Shown one piece after another: positions 46,238 to 55,535 of a stretch of DNA of 64,000 nucleotides. Positions within the stretch are counted from its first letter, which is position 1; the number at the start of each line of letters is the position of its first letter. The notes under the pieces are model-generated. The model worked only from the letters and a program-made list of their open reading frames with translations, was not told where the DNA came from and ran no database searches. The stretch is from WHSW01 sp963769945. GTDB taxonomy: Bacteria; Actinomycetota; Thermoleophilia; Solirubrobacterales; 70-9. The stretch lies in NCBI GenBank assembly GCA_963769945.1, contig CAVYOA010000014.1, forward strand, positions 1 to 64,000, given 5' to 3'. Position numbers and translations under genes: made by a program.

Positions 46238-47015
46238 ACCTGGGCGCAAGCCGCTGGTCGCGGCGAACTGGAAGATGCACAAGACGCTGGCTGAGGCCGT
46301 CGACTTCTTCGCCGCGTTCACCGACGCCGTCACTGATCTGGAGAGCGTCGAGATCGTCGTCTGCCCGCCGTTCACGGCACTCTCGGCTGCCGTCGAGGCA
46401 ACGCGCGACAGCGCGATCGCGATTGCGGCCCAGAACGTGCACGAGGAGGAGTCCGGGGCTTTCACCGGCGAGATCTCGCTGCCGATGCTGCGCGACCTCG
46501 GCGTTGCAGGGGCAGTGATCGGACATTCAGAGCGGCGCCAGCTGCTCGGCGAGACCGACGAAGCGCTGGCGCGCAAGGTGCCCGCGATTCTCAGCGCCGG
46601 CTTGCAGCCGATCCTCTGCTGCGGCGAGACCGAAGCCGAGCACGACGCGGGGCGCACCGAAGCGGTGCTGCGCCGCCAGCTCGAAGCCGACCTCGCCGAC
46701 GTCGATGCGGCCGCCCTTGGTGACGTCGTCGTCGCCTACGAGCCGATCTGGGCGATCGGAACGGGTAACACGGCGAGTCCCGAGCAGGCGCAGCAGGCTT
46801 GCGCTTTTGTGCGCGAGCTTGTCGCCGCGATCGACGCGGGCGCCGGCGAGCGCGTTCGGGTTCTCTACGGAGGGTCGGTCAAGGCCGCCAACGCTGCCGA
46901 GCTGTTCGCTCAGGCGGATATCGATGGGGGGTTGGTTGGCGGGGCGTCGTTGGAGGCGCTCGGGTTCGCCGAGATCTGTAGAGCCGCAGTGGTTCGTAAA
47001 AAGAACTCCGGGTGA
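46230..47015 (+). CDS. tpiA: Triosephosphate isomerase
   Basis: 261 residues. AANWKMHKTLAEAVDFF has the catalytic Lys, IGHSERRQLLGE the catalytic His, AYEPIWAIGTG the catalytic Glu with loop 6, and LYGGSVKAANA the phosphate-binding loop. ATG 46230 overlaps the end of pgk by eight bases, indicating coupled translation. Confidence 0.97.
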   Translation: MPKPGRKPLVAANWKMHKTLAEAVDFFAAFTDAVTDLESVEIVVCPPFTALSAAVEATRDSAIAIAAQNVHEEESGAFTGEISLPMLRDLGVAGAVIGHSERRQLLGETDEALARKVPAILSAGLQPILCCGETEAEHDAGRTEAVLRRQLEADLADVDAAALGDVVVAYEPIWAIGTGNTASPEQAQQACAFVRELVAAIDAGAGERVRVLYGGSVKAANAAELFAQADIDGGLVGGASLEALGFAEICRAAVVRKKNSG

Positions 47016-48553
47016 GCTCGATCCCTCAGGGCCCCGCCGAGCTCCCGGTCCCCTCGGTCGCCCTCGTCATCCTCGACGGCTGGGGGCTAGCGCCCGATGG
47101 CCCCGGCAACGCCGTCTCTCAGGCCGAGACCCCCAACTTCGACGCGCTCTGGGCTGCCTACCCGCACACAACGCTCTCGGCCGGCGGGCGCGACGTCGGT
47201 TTGCCCGACGGCCAGATGGGCAACTCGGAGGTCGGCCACCTCAACCTCGGCGCCGGCGCGGTCGTCCAGCAGGACCTCGCCCGGATCGACGACGCGGTCG
47301 CAGACGGCTCGCTGTTCGACAACGAGCCGCTACTCGCTGCCTGCGAGGCGGCGCGCAACAGCCCGCGGGGGCGATTGCACCTGCTCGGCCTCGTTTCCGA
47401 TGGCGGAGTGCACTCGGGCTGGTCTCACATCGAAGCGCTGATCGAGCTCGCCGCCGAGCAGGGCGTGCCCGACCTCGTCGTCCATGCCTTCACCGATGGA
47501 CGCGACACGCTGCCGACGTCGGCCACGGGCTATCTCGAGGAACTCGAGCTGTGGCTTCGCCACGCAGGCCGAGTCGCGACCGTAGGGGGTCGCTACTACG
47601 CGATGGACCGCGACCGGCGCTGGGAGCGGACGAAGCTCGCCTACGACGCGATCGTCCACGGCAAGGGCACACCTGCCGACAGTTGCGCCGAAGCCGTCGC
47701 CGCTGCCCGTGAACGCGACGAGACCGACGAGTTCATCCGCCCGACGGTGATCGGTGACTACGACGGCGTTGGGGCGGGCGACGTCGCGATTCACTTCAAC
47801 TTTCGCCCCGATCGCGCCCGCCAGCTGGTCCAGGCGCTCGCCGAGCCTGAGTTCGGCGAGTTCGAGCGTGGCGGGGCCCCGGTGCTCCAGCTGACGACGC
47901 TGACGCGTTACCGCCAAGGCTGGGAGTACCCGGTGGCGTTCTCACCGCGAGAGCCCGAAACGACGATCGCCGAGGTCCTCTCCGAGCGCGGCGACAAGCA
48001 ACTGCACGTGGCAGAGACCGAGAAGTATGCGCACGTCACGTACTTCTTCAACGGTGGCCGTGAGGCGGAATGGCAGGGCGAGCAGCGTGCGCTCGTGGAT
48101 TCACCGCGCGACGTAGCCACCTACGACGAGCAGCCGGAGATGAGCGCTGCCGCAGCGGCTTCCGCGTTTCGCGAGGGCTGGGCCGATGGTGACCTTCGCT
48201 TCGGGATCATCAACTTCGCCAATCCCGACATGGTCGGCCACACTGGCTCGATCCCCGCCGCCGTGACCGCGATCGAGGCCGTCGACCGCTGCCTCGGCGA
48301 GGTCGTGGCCGAGGTCCATCGCAGTGGCGGGGGCTGCATCGTTACCGCCGACCATGGCAACGCCGAGCAGATGCTCGAGCCGGATGGCTCCACTAACACT
48401 GCGCACTCGCTCAATCCTGTTCCGTTCGTCGTCACGGTCGTGGGGGCAGAGCTCAGCGATGGCGGCATCCTCGCCGACGTTGCGCCAACGACACTGGCCC
48501 TGCTGGGGATCAAGCAGCCAGATGCGATGACCGGTCGCTCGCTGCTCGCCTGA
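47012..48553 (+). CDS. gpmI: Phosphoglycerate mutase, 2,3-bisphosphoglycerate-independent
   Basis: 513 residues. The metal and phosphoserine sites of the alkaline-phosphatase fold are in LVILDGWGLAPDGPGNAV, GQMGNSEVGHLNLGAG, HAFTDGRDTLP, FRPDRARQL, INFANPDMVGHTG and VTADHGNAEQM. The GTG start overlaps tpiA (GTGA). secG, which often follows tpiA in actinobacteria, is absent here. Confidence 0.96.
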   Translation: MSSIPQGPAELPVPSVALVILDGWGLAPDGPGNAVSQAETPNFDALWAAYPHTTLSAGGRDVGLPDGQMGNSEVGHLNLGAGAVVQQDLARIDDAVADGSLFDNEPLLAACEAARNSPRGRLHLLGLVSDGGVHSGWSHIEALIELAAEQGVPDLVVHAFTDGRDTLPTSATGYLEELELWLRHAGRVATVGGRYYAMDRDRRWERTKLAYDAIVHGKGTPADSCAEAVAAARERDETDEFIRPTVIGDYDGVGAGDVAIHFNFRPDRARQLVQALAEPEFGEFERGGAPVLQLTTLTRYRQGWEYPVAFSPREPETTIAEVLSERGDKQLHVAETEKYAHVTYFFNGGREAEWQGEQRALVDSPRDVATYDEQPEMSAAAAASAFREGWADGDLRFGIINFANPDMVGHTGSIPAAVTAIEAVDRCLGEVVAEVHRSGGGCIVTADHGNAEQMLEPDGSTNTAHSLNPVPFVVTVVGAELSDGGILADVAPTTLALLGIKQPDAMTGRSLLA

Positions 48554-48556
48554 GCC

Positions 48557-48562
48557 TAGGCT
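48557..48562 (+). promoter_or_regulatory. Putative -10 element (TAGGCT) for tgt
   Basis: TAGGCT starts three bases after the gpmI stop and ends six bases before ATG 48569. Confidence 0.5.
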
Positions 48563-48568
48563 GAGCCG

Positions 48569-49792
48569 ATGCGAATCGACCCGGCGCGGCTGCGCTTCGA
48601 GATCGAGGCCCGCGACGGCAGCGCCCGCACGGGCACGCTGCACACCGCGCATGGCCCTGTAGCGACGCCGGCATTCATCCCGTTGGCCACCCGGGGAACG
48701 GTGCGCACGCTGGATTTCGGGGATGTCGCCGCGCTCGGCTTCAAGCTCGTTCTCGGCAACACCTTCCATCTCTATCTCGCGCCCGGGCCCGATCGGATCG
48801 CCGAGCTCGGCGGCTTGCACCGCTTCACGGGCTGGGATCGCGCTTTGATCACGGATTCGGGCGGATTTCAGGTGTTCTCGCTGGCCCACGGCAATGTCGC
48901 CGACGAGATCAAGGGCCGTCGCGGCGGTGCTGGCAGCAGCGGTGGCGTGCTTGAGATCTCCGAGCGCGGCGTGCGCTTTCGCTCCTACGTCGACGGCTCC
49001 GAACGCTTCATGGGGCCGGAGGAGTCGATGAGTGTGCAAGCCGCGCTGGCATCCGATATCGCCCTCGCCTTCGACGAGTGCACGCCCTACCACGCCGATC
49101 GCGAGTACACGGCGCGTTCGACTGAGCGCACGCACCGGTGGCTCGGGCGCTGCCTCGACTGGCACGAACGCCACGGTCCGGCGAGCCAGGCCGTGTTCGG
49201 CATCGTCCAGGGAGGTGTCCATGAGGACCTACGCCGGCTCTCGGCGGATGCGGTCTCGGCTGCGTCCGTGGACGGGATCGCGATCGGCGGCACACTTGGC
49301 CGCGACAAGGCCGAGATGCACGGGGTGCTCGCGATGACGGCGCCGATGCTGCCCGCCGAGGTGCCCAAGCACCTGCTCGGGATCGGCGAGCCCGATGACC
49401 TGCTCGAAGGCATTGCGCTTGGCATCGACGTCTTCGACTGTGCAGTGCCAACCCGGCTTGCCCGCCACGGGATCGCCCTGGCCAATCTTCCCGAGACAAG
49501 GTTTCGTTTCGACCTCACGCGTCCCATTCATGCGGCTGACGAGTCCCCTTTGGTCGAAGGCTGCCCATGCTCGGTGTGCGCCCGCCACACGCGCGCCTAC
49601 CTCCATTACCTGTGCCGAGCCGAGCAGGTGACGGCGGGACGCCTGCTGACGCTGCACAACCTGACCTTCCTCGAGCGCCTCGTCGCCGGCGCGCGCCGGG
49701 CGATCACGGTGTCGCAATTTGACGCCTATCGAGCCGCGGTGATGAGCGCCAAGGCTCCGTGGGAGGCGGAGTCCGAAACGACAGCTCAGTAG
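48569..49792 (+). CDS. tgt: tRNA-guanine (queuine) transglycosylase
   Basis: Exchanges G34 for the queuine precursor in tRNAs with GUN anticodons. 407 residues, with LVLGNTFHLYLAPG, LITDSGGFQVFSLA (first catalytic Asp), FGIVQGGVHEDLR, the second catalytic Asp in GIDVFDCAVPTRLARHG, and the zinc site CPCSVCARHTRAYLHYL. None of the preQ1 genes (queA, queC-G) is in the window. Start fixed by the -10 element 15 bases after gpmI. Confidence 0.96.
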   Translation: MRIDPARLRFEIEARDGSARTGTLHTAHGPVATPAFIPLATRGTVRTLDFGDVAALGFKLVLGNTFHLYLAPGPDRIAELGGLHRFTGWDRALITDSGGFQVFSLAHGNVADEIKGRRGGAGSSGGVLEISERGVRFRSYVDGSERFMGPEESMSVQAALASDIALAFDECTPYHADREYTARSTERTHRWLGRCLDWHERHGPASQAVFGIVQGGVHEDLRRLSADAVSAASVDGIAIGGTLGRDKAEMHGVLAMTAPMLPAEVPKHLLGIGEPDDLLEGIALGIDVFDCAVPTRLARHGIALANLPETRFRFDLTRPIHAADESPLVEGCPCSVCARHTRAYLHYLCRAEQVTAGRLLTLHNLTFLERLVAGARRAITVSQFDAYRAAVMSAKAPWEAESETTAQ

Positions 49793-49798
49793 CGAGCC

Positions 49799-50677
49799 AT
49801 GGGCAGCGAGGCAGCCAACCGCGACACCATCTGCGTGATCGTCCCGTTCAGGGGCGAGCCCGCCACCGTCGACCGCCTGCTCGGCGACCTGCGCGCGATC
49901 GATCGCGGTCCGCGCGACGAGCTCATCGTCGTCGACAACTCGCCGCGGCCAGTGATCTCGGCGCAGCCCGACGTAACCGTATTGCGCGCCGGCGAGCTCG
50001 CCAGTTCTTATTACGCGCGCAACGTCGGTGCCCGTGCCGCCAATGCCGATTGGCTGCTGTTTACCGACGCTGATTGCCGCCCGGCTCCCGACCTGCTCAC
50101 TGCTTACAGATCGGCACTTCGCGGCGAACTGGCGGCGGTCGTCGGTGGTGACGTCGTGCCCGCGGCTCAGCAGAGCTCACTGGTCGCACGCTGGCATCGC
50201 TCACGCCAACATCTGCGCGCTTTCACACAGGCCACGATCGGGCCGTACGCGAGCGCTGGCACGGCGAATCTGCTGGTGAGAAAGGAGCTGTGGCTCGAGC
50301 TCGACGGTTTCTGCGAGGTCACATCGGGAGCGGACTTCGAGTTTTGCTGGCGCGCGGGACGAGCCGGATCGATCCTGGCCTACGCCCCGGCGGCGCGGGT
50401 CGAGCACCTCCACCCCGAGGACCTGGCAACGGTCCTTCGCAACGCCCGCCGCTACGGCGCCGGCCAGCACTGGGCCAACACACGTTTCCCCGGCGCCCGG
50501 CCCGCGCCCCCGATCGTCGCTCAGCTCGCGCGCGCGGTCGCGGGCACTCTTGCGTGGCTGCTGATTCTGCGCTTCGAACGAGCCGCCTTCAAGGCGATCG
50601 ACGGCATCGCACTCGCCGGCTACGCCTGGGGATATCGCTTCGACTCCAACAGACCTACTGCACGTTCTCCTGAATGA
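49799..50677 (+). CDS. Glycosyltransferase family 2 protein
   Basis: 292 residues, GT-A fold. CVIVPFRGEPATVDRLLGDL begins the nucleotide-binding domain, LLFTDADCRPAPDLL carries the DxD motif, and ASAGTANLLVRKELWLELDGFCEVTSGADFEFCWRAG is the acceptor side; a hydrophobic C-terminal helix may hold it at the membrane. Its last 23 bases overlap the convergent kinase gene. Confidence 0.85.
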   Translation: MGSEAANRDTICVIVPFRGEPATVDRLLGDLRAIDRGPRDELIVVDNSPRPVISAQPDVTVLRAGELASSYYARNVGARAANADWLLFTDADCRPAPDLLTAYRSALRGELAAVVGGDVVPAAQQSSLVARWHRSRQHLRAFTQATIGPYASAGTANLLVRKELWLELDGFCEVTSGADFEFCWRAGRAGSILAYAPAARVEHLHPEDLATVLRNARRYGAGQHWANTRFPGARPAPPIVAQLARAVAGTLAWLLILRFERAAFKAIDGIALAGYAWGYRFDSNRPTARSPE

Positions 50678-51899
50678 AATCCCTGAGCGCCTGGACCTGG
50701 TCGCCGAGGTTGTCCTTGATCAGCTCGCCGAGATTCGTATCCTGGCCGGCGTCGGTGAGCGTCAGCACCGCGCCTGCGATCACCGCCGCGAGCACCGCGA
50801 TCAGCAGGAGGACGCCTAGGGCACGCGCGATTTTGCTGCCGGCCGAGCGGCGCTTTCGCGCCGCGGGTGCGGCGACCGGACGTGGCGCCGGCGCCGGCGC
50901 TCGCCGGCGCTGAACCGGCTGGCCTGAGACGGGCGTCGCCGGCTCGGGCGGCATCCGGCGGGTCGCGCTCGTGGCGGGGCGCGTTGCCAGCATGTTTGTC
51001 GGTAGCTCGTCTTCGGGCGGTGGCGGCTCGTTGCCGGCGAGCCCGGCCTCGAGGGCGCGCGAGAGCTCGCGTGCGGACGAGTAGCGATCTGCGACATCGC
51101 CTTCGAGTGCTTGCAGCACCGCTTGCGACAGCGTCTCGGGAACGTCGGGATCATAGGAAGTGGGGGATAGCGGGCTCTCACTCTCACGACGGGTGGCGAG
51201 CTCGGCAAGCGTCGACCCCTCCCACGGCAGCCGACCGGTGAGGATCTGGTAGAGGACTACGCCGAGCGCGTAGACGTCGGCAGCCGGGGTCGCTTCCTCG
51301 CCGCGAGCCTGCTCGGGGGCGAGATATGCGGCCGTGCCGACGACGGAGCCAACCTGGGTCAGGCGGGTTTGGGCAGCGGCCATCGCGATGCCGAAATCGG
51401 TGAGCTTGATCGTGGTTTCGCCGGTTGGAGGCTCGTGCGCTGTAGCGTCGCGGCGCTTGCGCCCGGCCGGCCCGCCGATCACCATCAGGTTGCCGGGTTT
51501 TACGTCACGGTGGATGATCCCCTGACGGTGGGCGTACTCGAGCCCGGCACACGATTGGACCCCGATCTCAACGCCGACGTCGGCGCCGAGGCGGCCCTTG
51601 GACTGCAGTAGCTGCGCGACCGACTTGCCCTCGACGTACTCCATGACGATGTAATGGCGTTCGGCATCGACGCCGGTGTCGTAGACCTGAACGATGTTTG
51701 GGTGAATCAGCTTCGCCACCGCCAGCGCCTCGCGGCGAAAGCGCGCGACGAACTTGTCGTCGTCGGAAAGATGCTCGGCAAGGATCTTGACCGCGACGGT
51801 GCGCTCGAGCACCCGATCGGTGGCCTTGTACACAGTCGACATCCCACCCGATCCGAGGCGGTCGCCGAGCTCATATCGGTCGGAGATAGTTGAGTTCAA
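50655..51899 (-). CDS. Serine/threonine protein kinase, PknB-like without PASTA domains
   Basis: 414 residues. The kinase domain has the Gly loop GSGGMSTVY (16-24), VAVK Lys38, HRDVKPGN (130-137), DFG (168-170) and GTAAYLAPEQARGE in the activation segment. A Pro/Arg-rich linker (about 275-350) is followed by one membrane helix (ALGVLLLIAVLAAVIAGAVL) and only about 30 external residues, so there is no PASTA sensor. The TTG start overlaps the stop of the upstream lipoprotein gene (TTGA). The lipoprotein could serve as its external partner, which is inference. Confidence 0.92.
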   Translation of the reverse strand: MNSTISDRYELGDRLGSGGMSTVYKATDRVLERTVAVKILAEHLSDDDKFVARFRREALAVAKLIHPNIVQVYDTGVDAERHYIVMEYVEGKSVAQLLQSKGRLGADVGVEIGVQSCAGLEYAHRQGIIHRDVKPGNLMVIGGPAGRKRRDATAHEPPTGETTIKLTDFGIAMAAAQTRLTQVGSVVGTAAYLAPEQARGEEATPAADVYALGVVLYQILTGRLPWEGSTLAELATRRESESPLSPTSYDPDVPETLSQAVLQALEGDVADRYSSARELSRALEAGLAGNEPPPPEDELPTNMLATRPATSATRRMPPEPATPVSGQPVQRRRAPAPAPRPVAAPAARKRRSAGSKIARALGVLLLIAVLAAVIAGAVLTLTDAGQDTNLGELIKDNLGDQVQALRDFIQENVQ

Positions 51900-52435
51900 T
51901 CGTCGAACTCCCCACTGACCCCGCCGCTCTCGCTCGAGCCGCCGCCCCCGCCGTCGCCGCTGTCGTCTTCCTCGGCCGGCTGTTCGGGGGCGGGCTCGGT
52001 CTCCTCGGCCGGGGCGGGCTCCTCCTCGGTGGTCGTCTCCTCAGGCTCAGGCTCGGGCTCGGTCGTTGTCGTGCTCGTCGACACCTCGTTCTCGGACGTG
52101 GGCTCTGCTTCGCTCTCGCCAGTTGCGCCCGACTCGGTGCATTCAGGTGGATCCGCGGAGAGGGTTGCGAGCTGGGCGGCGGCATCCTCGAGCCCGCTTC
52201 TGACCTCGGGATCGACAGCGGCCGGGAGGGCCTCGATCTGGTCCTGGACCTCTGCGGCGCGAAGGTCGATCGTTTCGCAGTCACCGCTTTCGAAGTCGCT
52301 TTGCAGCGCGTCGAGCGACGTCAGCAGCGCATCGCCGTTCTCCTGAGGGATCGTGCCGTCGTCACCACCGCCACAGCCCGCAAGTGCGAGTGCGACGAAC
52401 GCCACGAGCAGGGAAATTTGGCTCCACGACCCCAT
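51896..52435 (-). CDS. Lipoprotein with Glu/Thr/Pro-rich tail
   Basis: 179 residues. MGSWSQISLLVAFVALALAGCGGG is a lipoprotein signal with lipobox LAGC. A helical domain (about 40-100, LLTSLDALQSDFESGDCETIDLRAAEVQDQIEAL) contains two Cys. The C-terminal 80 residues are low-complexity: TTTTEPEPEPEETTTEEE and Gly/Ser runs. No family is recognised. It is the first gene of an operon with the kinase, by stop-start overlap. Confidence 0.75.
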   Translation of the reverse strand: MGSWSQISLLVAFVALALAGCGGGDDGTIPQENGDALLTSLDALQSDFESGDCETIDLRAAEVQDQIEALPAAVDPEVRSGLEDAAAQLATLSADPPECTESGATGESEAEPTSENEVSTSTTTTEPEPEPEETTTEEEPAPAEETEPAPEQPAEEDDSGDGGGGGSSESGGVSGEFDD

Positions 52436-52442
52436 CGCGGCG

Positions 52443-52448
52443 AGTCTA
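52443..52448 (-). promoter_or_regulatory. Putative -10 element (TAGACT) for lipoprotein-kinase operon
   Basis: On the minus strand TAGACT ends seven bases before ATG 52435. Confidence 0.45.
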
Positions 52449-52476
52449 GACACTGCCTCACTCCCTGCCCGCACGA

Positions 52477-53226
52477 TCACTGCCCCACGTACAGGCGGCG
52501 GGCGAGATGCTCGGGCAGATCCGAGGCGACGATCGCGTCGGCGGCGCGATCGATGTCGTACTCGACCCGGTGAAACGTCGCCCGCCAGGCTTCGGTGTCG
52601 AGTTCGAGCCAGGCGGCGCGGGGGTCGCCGTCGCGCGGCTGGCCGACGCTGCCTGGATTGATCAACCAGCGGCCACGGCCGAGGTCGAGCGTGGTGCCGC
52701 CGGCGGCCTGGGCGCCACGGGCATCATGAGGCTCTTCGCCGGTGCCCTCGGGGGCGAGCGCGAAGAACAGTGCGACATGGGAATGACCGACGAACGACAC
52801 TCGCCGCGCCTGGGTGCGAATGCATTCGGCCGCCTGGTCGGGCCACAACACGTACTCCCAGACTGGGTCGCGGGGAGAGGCGTGGTAAAGACCGACTTCG
52901 CGGCTCTCCTCGGCCGGGTCGAGGGTCGAGAGAAAATCGACCGCGCTCTGCTCGATTCGCGCGCGGGTCCAGTGCACGGCTGCCGCGGCCGCGGGGGAGA
53001 AGGTCGAGATGTCGAGCTTTTCGAGCACGGCGAGGTCGTGGTTGCCGACCAGGCAAAGCGTGCACCGCTGACTTACCAGCGCCGCGCATTCGTTCGGCTG
53101 AGCCCCGTAACCGACGACGTCCCCCAGACACCAGGCTTCGTCGACGCCCGCAGCCTCGGCGCTGGCGAGGACGGCTTCGAGCGCGGGCAGGTTGGCGTGG
53201 ATGTCGCTCAGCAGGGCAAGACGCAT
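52477..53226 (-). CDS. Metallophosphoesterase, YfcE/MJ0936-like
   Basis: 249-residue calcineurin-like phosphatase. Metal ligands are in LALLSDIHANLPAL, CLGDVVGYGAQPNEC, LVGNHDLAVL, and FVGHSHVALFF; NPGSVGQPRDGDPRAAW is the characteristic C-terminal loop of this subgroup. The frame is open upstream on the minus strand, but ATG 53226 gives the expected N-terminus. It diverges from the M48 gene. Substrate unknown; phosphodiesters are usual. Confidence 0.88.
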   Translation of the reverse strand: MRLALLSDIHANLPALEAVLASAEAAGVDEAWCLGDVVGYGAQPNECAALVSQRCTLCLVGNHDLAVLEKLDISTFSPAAAAAVHWTRARIEQSAVDFLSTLDPAEESREVGLYHASPRDPVWEYVLWPDQAAECIRTQARRVSFVGHSHVALFFALAPEGTGEEPHDARGAQAAGGTTLDLGRGRWLINPGSVGQPRDGDPRAAWLELDTEAWRATFHRVEYDIDRAADAIVASDLPEHLARRLYVGQ

Positions 53227-53250
53227 GACGTTGACCCCACACCGGCGGTC

Positions 53251-53256
53251 TATCGT
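53251..53256 (+). promoter_or_regulatory. Putative -10 element (TATCGT) for M48 gene
   Basis: TATCGT ends eight bases before ATG 53265. The overlapping complement TACGAT (53257-53252) could be the -10 of the divergent phosphoesterase gene. Confidence 0.35.
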
Positions 53257-53264
53257 AAGCCTCG

Positions 53265-54527
53265 ATGAGGATTGCGGGGTCTTTGCCGCGCTCTGGCGCG
53301 GCTCGCATCGGTGGCGTTGCGGTCGCGATGGTGATCGTTGCCGAGCTCGCGGTCTGGGTTCTGAGCCCGGGAGAGGATCTCGCGACGCCGGCAATGGTCG
53401 CCGAGGGCGACTACTTCGGCGCCGATGAGCTGGCGACGGCTCGCGACTACCGCAGTGACCAGCGCTGGACGATGCTGGCGGGCCTTGGCCTGCAGACAGG
53501 CGTGCTGTTGGCGGTCGCGCTCGGTCGTCCCAGCGTTGTCCGCCGAGGACTCGAGCGCCTCGGCCCGCGGCCGATTCTCGGCGCGGCCGCTGCGGGCGCG
53601 GGTGTCTCACTGCTGGTCTCGCTGACAACGCTGCCGACGAACCTCATCGCGCACGAGCGAGCCCTCGACGCGGGCCTGTCGTCGCAGTCGCTGGGGCCGT
53701 GGCTGGCAGACGCGGGGCGCTCGGCAGCAATCGGAATCGTGATCACCGCTGCCGCAGCGGCTCTCTTGCTGGCCCTGGTTCGACGTTTTCCCCGCCGCTG
53801 GTGGCTACCGGCGGGTGCCGCAGCCGCCGGCCTCGCAGCGCTCTTCGTCTGGGTCGCGCCGGTCGTGCTGGCGCCGATCTTCAACAAGTTCGAGCCGCTG
53901 GCGGAGGGATCGCGCGCTCGCGCCGACGTTCTCGCTTTGGGTGAGCGGGCCGGGGTCGAGATCGGCGAGGTCTACAGCGTCGACGCCAGCCGCCGAGTCA
54001 CTTCGCTCAACGCCTATGTCGACGGGCTCGGATCGACGAAACGCGTCGTTCTCTATGACAACCTGCTCGCCGACGCTGCCCGGCCCGAGCTCAACTCGGT
54101 GGTCGCCCACGAGCTTGGACACGTAGCCCACTCCGACCTCAGCCGCGGCATCCTCTACATCGCGATCGTCGCGCCGCTGGGGCTGCTGTTCGCGCGCGAG
54201 CTCAGCGGCGCGATCACACAGCGTGCCGGGTTCGACCCGCTGCGCCCGGCTGCGATCCCCGCCTACCTGTTTGCGATCGGCGTCGCTTCGTTCTTGCTCA
54301 ACATCCCCGGCAACCAGCTCTCTCGCAAGGTTGAAGCGAGCGCCGACCAGTTCGCCCTCGAGCTCACCGGCGACCCGCAGGCATTGATCGAGCTGCAGTC
54401 GCGCCTCGCACGGACGAACCTCTCGGACCCAGATCCCCCGGCTGCCTTCAGCGCCGTCTTTTCGACGCATCCGTCGACCGTCGAGCGCATCGGCGCGGCG
54501 CTTGCCTACGAACCGCGCTCCGGCTGA
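53265..54527 (+). CDS. M48 family zinc metalloprotease (Ste24-like)
   Basis: 420 residues. Four to five N-terminal helices, then the catalytic HELGH (in VVAHELGHVAHSDL) with the third zinc ligand Glu in KVEASADQFALEL, flanked by further helices. SVDASRRVTSLNAYVDGLGSTKRVVLYDNLL is the CAAX-protease-like region. In bacteria such enzymes take part in membrane protein quality control. Confidence 0.92.
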   Translation: MRIAGSLPRSGAARIGGVAVAMVIVAELAVWVLSPGEDLATPAMVAEGDYFGADELATARDYRSDQRWTMLAGLGLQTGVLLAVALGRPSVVRRGLERLGPRPILGAAAAGAGVSLLVSLTTLPTNLIAHERALDAGLSSQSLGPWLADAGRSAAIGIVITAAAAALLLALVRRFPRRWWLPAGAAAAGLAALFVWVAPVVLAPIFNKFEPLAEGSRARADVLALGERAGVEIGEVYSVDASRRVTSLNAYVDGLGSTKRVVLYDNLLADAARPELNSVVAHELGHVAHSDLSRGILYIAIVAPLGLLFARELSGAITQRAGFDPLRPAAIPAYLFAIGVASFLLNIPGNQLSRKVEASADQFALELTGDPQALIELQSRLARTNLSDPDPPAAFSAVFSTHPSTVERIGAALAYEPRSG

Positions 54528-54548
54528 GATCAGCGCAGGGCTGCGCCG

Positions 54549-55487
54549 TCACGAACCGCGGAAGGAATCCGCCGTGAGCTTGAGGCCGCTGTCGAGGTCA
54601 TGGCTGGCGCTCCAGCCGAGCTCGCTGCCTGCGAGCGCGGGATCGATCGAGATCCGCTGCACCTCGCCGACGCGCGCCGGGGCCAGCTCCGGCTCGAACT
54701 GAGCTCCACAGGCGTCGCCGAGGCGCTGTCCGAGCTCGAGCACACTGGTCTCGATGCCGGTGCCGACGTTGAACGTGCCGCTGTTCGTCGCCTCCGATGC
54801 GGCGACGAATGCCGCCGCGACATCGGCGACGTAGACGTAATCGCGGGTCTGTTCGCCGCCGCCGAACACCCGCGGCGTCGCCCCCGAGAGCAGGGCGCGG
54901 CAGAAGATTGCGACAACCCCGGCCTCGCCGTGAGGGTCCTGGCGGGGGCCGTAGACGTTGCCGAGGCGAAGCGCCGTGGCGTCGAGCCCATAGAGCCGCC
55001 GGTAGAGCGAGAGATAGCCCTCAGCGGCGTTCTTCGACTGACCGTAGGGGGCGTCGGGGAGAGTCTCGGCGGACTCGTCCAGAGGCAAATCGCGTCCGGC
55101 GCCTTCGCCGTAGATCGCGCCGCCGGTCGAGGCAAAGAAGAAGCGAGCGACTTCGTGCTGGCGTGCGAGCTCGAGCAGCTTGATCGTGGCGCCGACGTTG
55201 AGGTCGAGGTCGTAGACGGGATCGGAGACCGACCGTCGCACGTCGATCTGGGCGGCGAGGTGGAAGACCTGATCGGGTTGGTGACGCTCGAAGGCCTTGG
55301 CAATCGCCGCATCATCGAGGACGCTCGCTTCGAGCAGCTCGGTCGCGTGGTCGAAAGCGCCGGCGAGATTCTCGCGGCGACCCGACGAAAGATCGTCGAC
55401 GACGAGGACCTCGTCGCCGCGGGCGACGAGCACATCGGTGAGGTGCGAGCCGATGAAGCCCGCCCCGCCTGTGACCAGTGATCGCAT
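54549..55487 (-). CDS. NAD-dependent epimerase/dehydratase (UDP-glucose 4-epimerase-like)
   Basis: 312-residue extended short-chain dehydrogenase. VTGGAGFIGSHLTDVLVARG binds NAD, VFHLAAQIDVRRSV and FASTGGAIYGEG hold the active site, and PYGQSKNAAEGYL is the YxxxK catalytic pair; RLGNVYGPRQDPHGEAGVVAIF is the sugar-nucleotide side. Likely supplies an activated sugar for the glycosyltransferases downstream. The exact sugar specificity (4-epimerase against others) is uncertain. Confidence 0.88.
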   Translation of the reverse strand: MRSLVTGGAGFIGSHLTDVLVARGDEVLVVDDLSSGRRENLAGAFDHATELLEASVLDDAAIAKAFERHQPDQVFHLAAQIDVRRSVSDPVYDLDLNVGATIKLLELARQHEVARFFFASTGGAIYGEGAGRDLPLDESAETLPDAPYGQSKNAAEGYLSLYRRLYGLDATALRLGNVYGPRQDPHGEAGVVAIFCRALLSGATPRVFGGGEQTRDYVYVADVAAAFVAASEATNSGTFNVGTGIETSVLELGQRLGDACGAQFEPELAPARVGEVQRISIDPALAGSELGWSASHDLDSGLKLTADSFRGS

Positions 55488-55523
55488 CGACGCGGCAGGT
55501 TATTGGGCACCGCGACGCCCCCG

Positions 55524-55529
55524 TAGTAT
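55524..55529 (+). promoter_or_regulatory. Putative -10 element (TAGTAT) for argS
   Basis: TAGTAT ends six bases before GTG 55536. Confidence 0.5.
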
Positions 55530-55535
55530 CGCCGC

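Noticed and set aside
44963..46657. 564-codon minus-strand frame over pgk and tpiA
   Set aside because: Lies opposite two unmistakable glycolytic genes; composition is typical of GC-rich antisense shadows.
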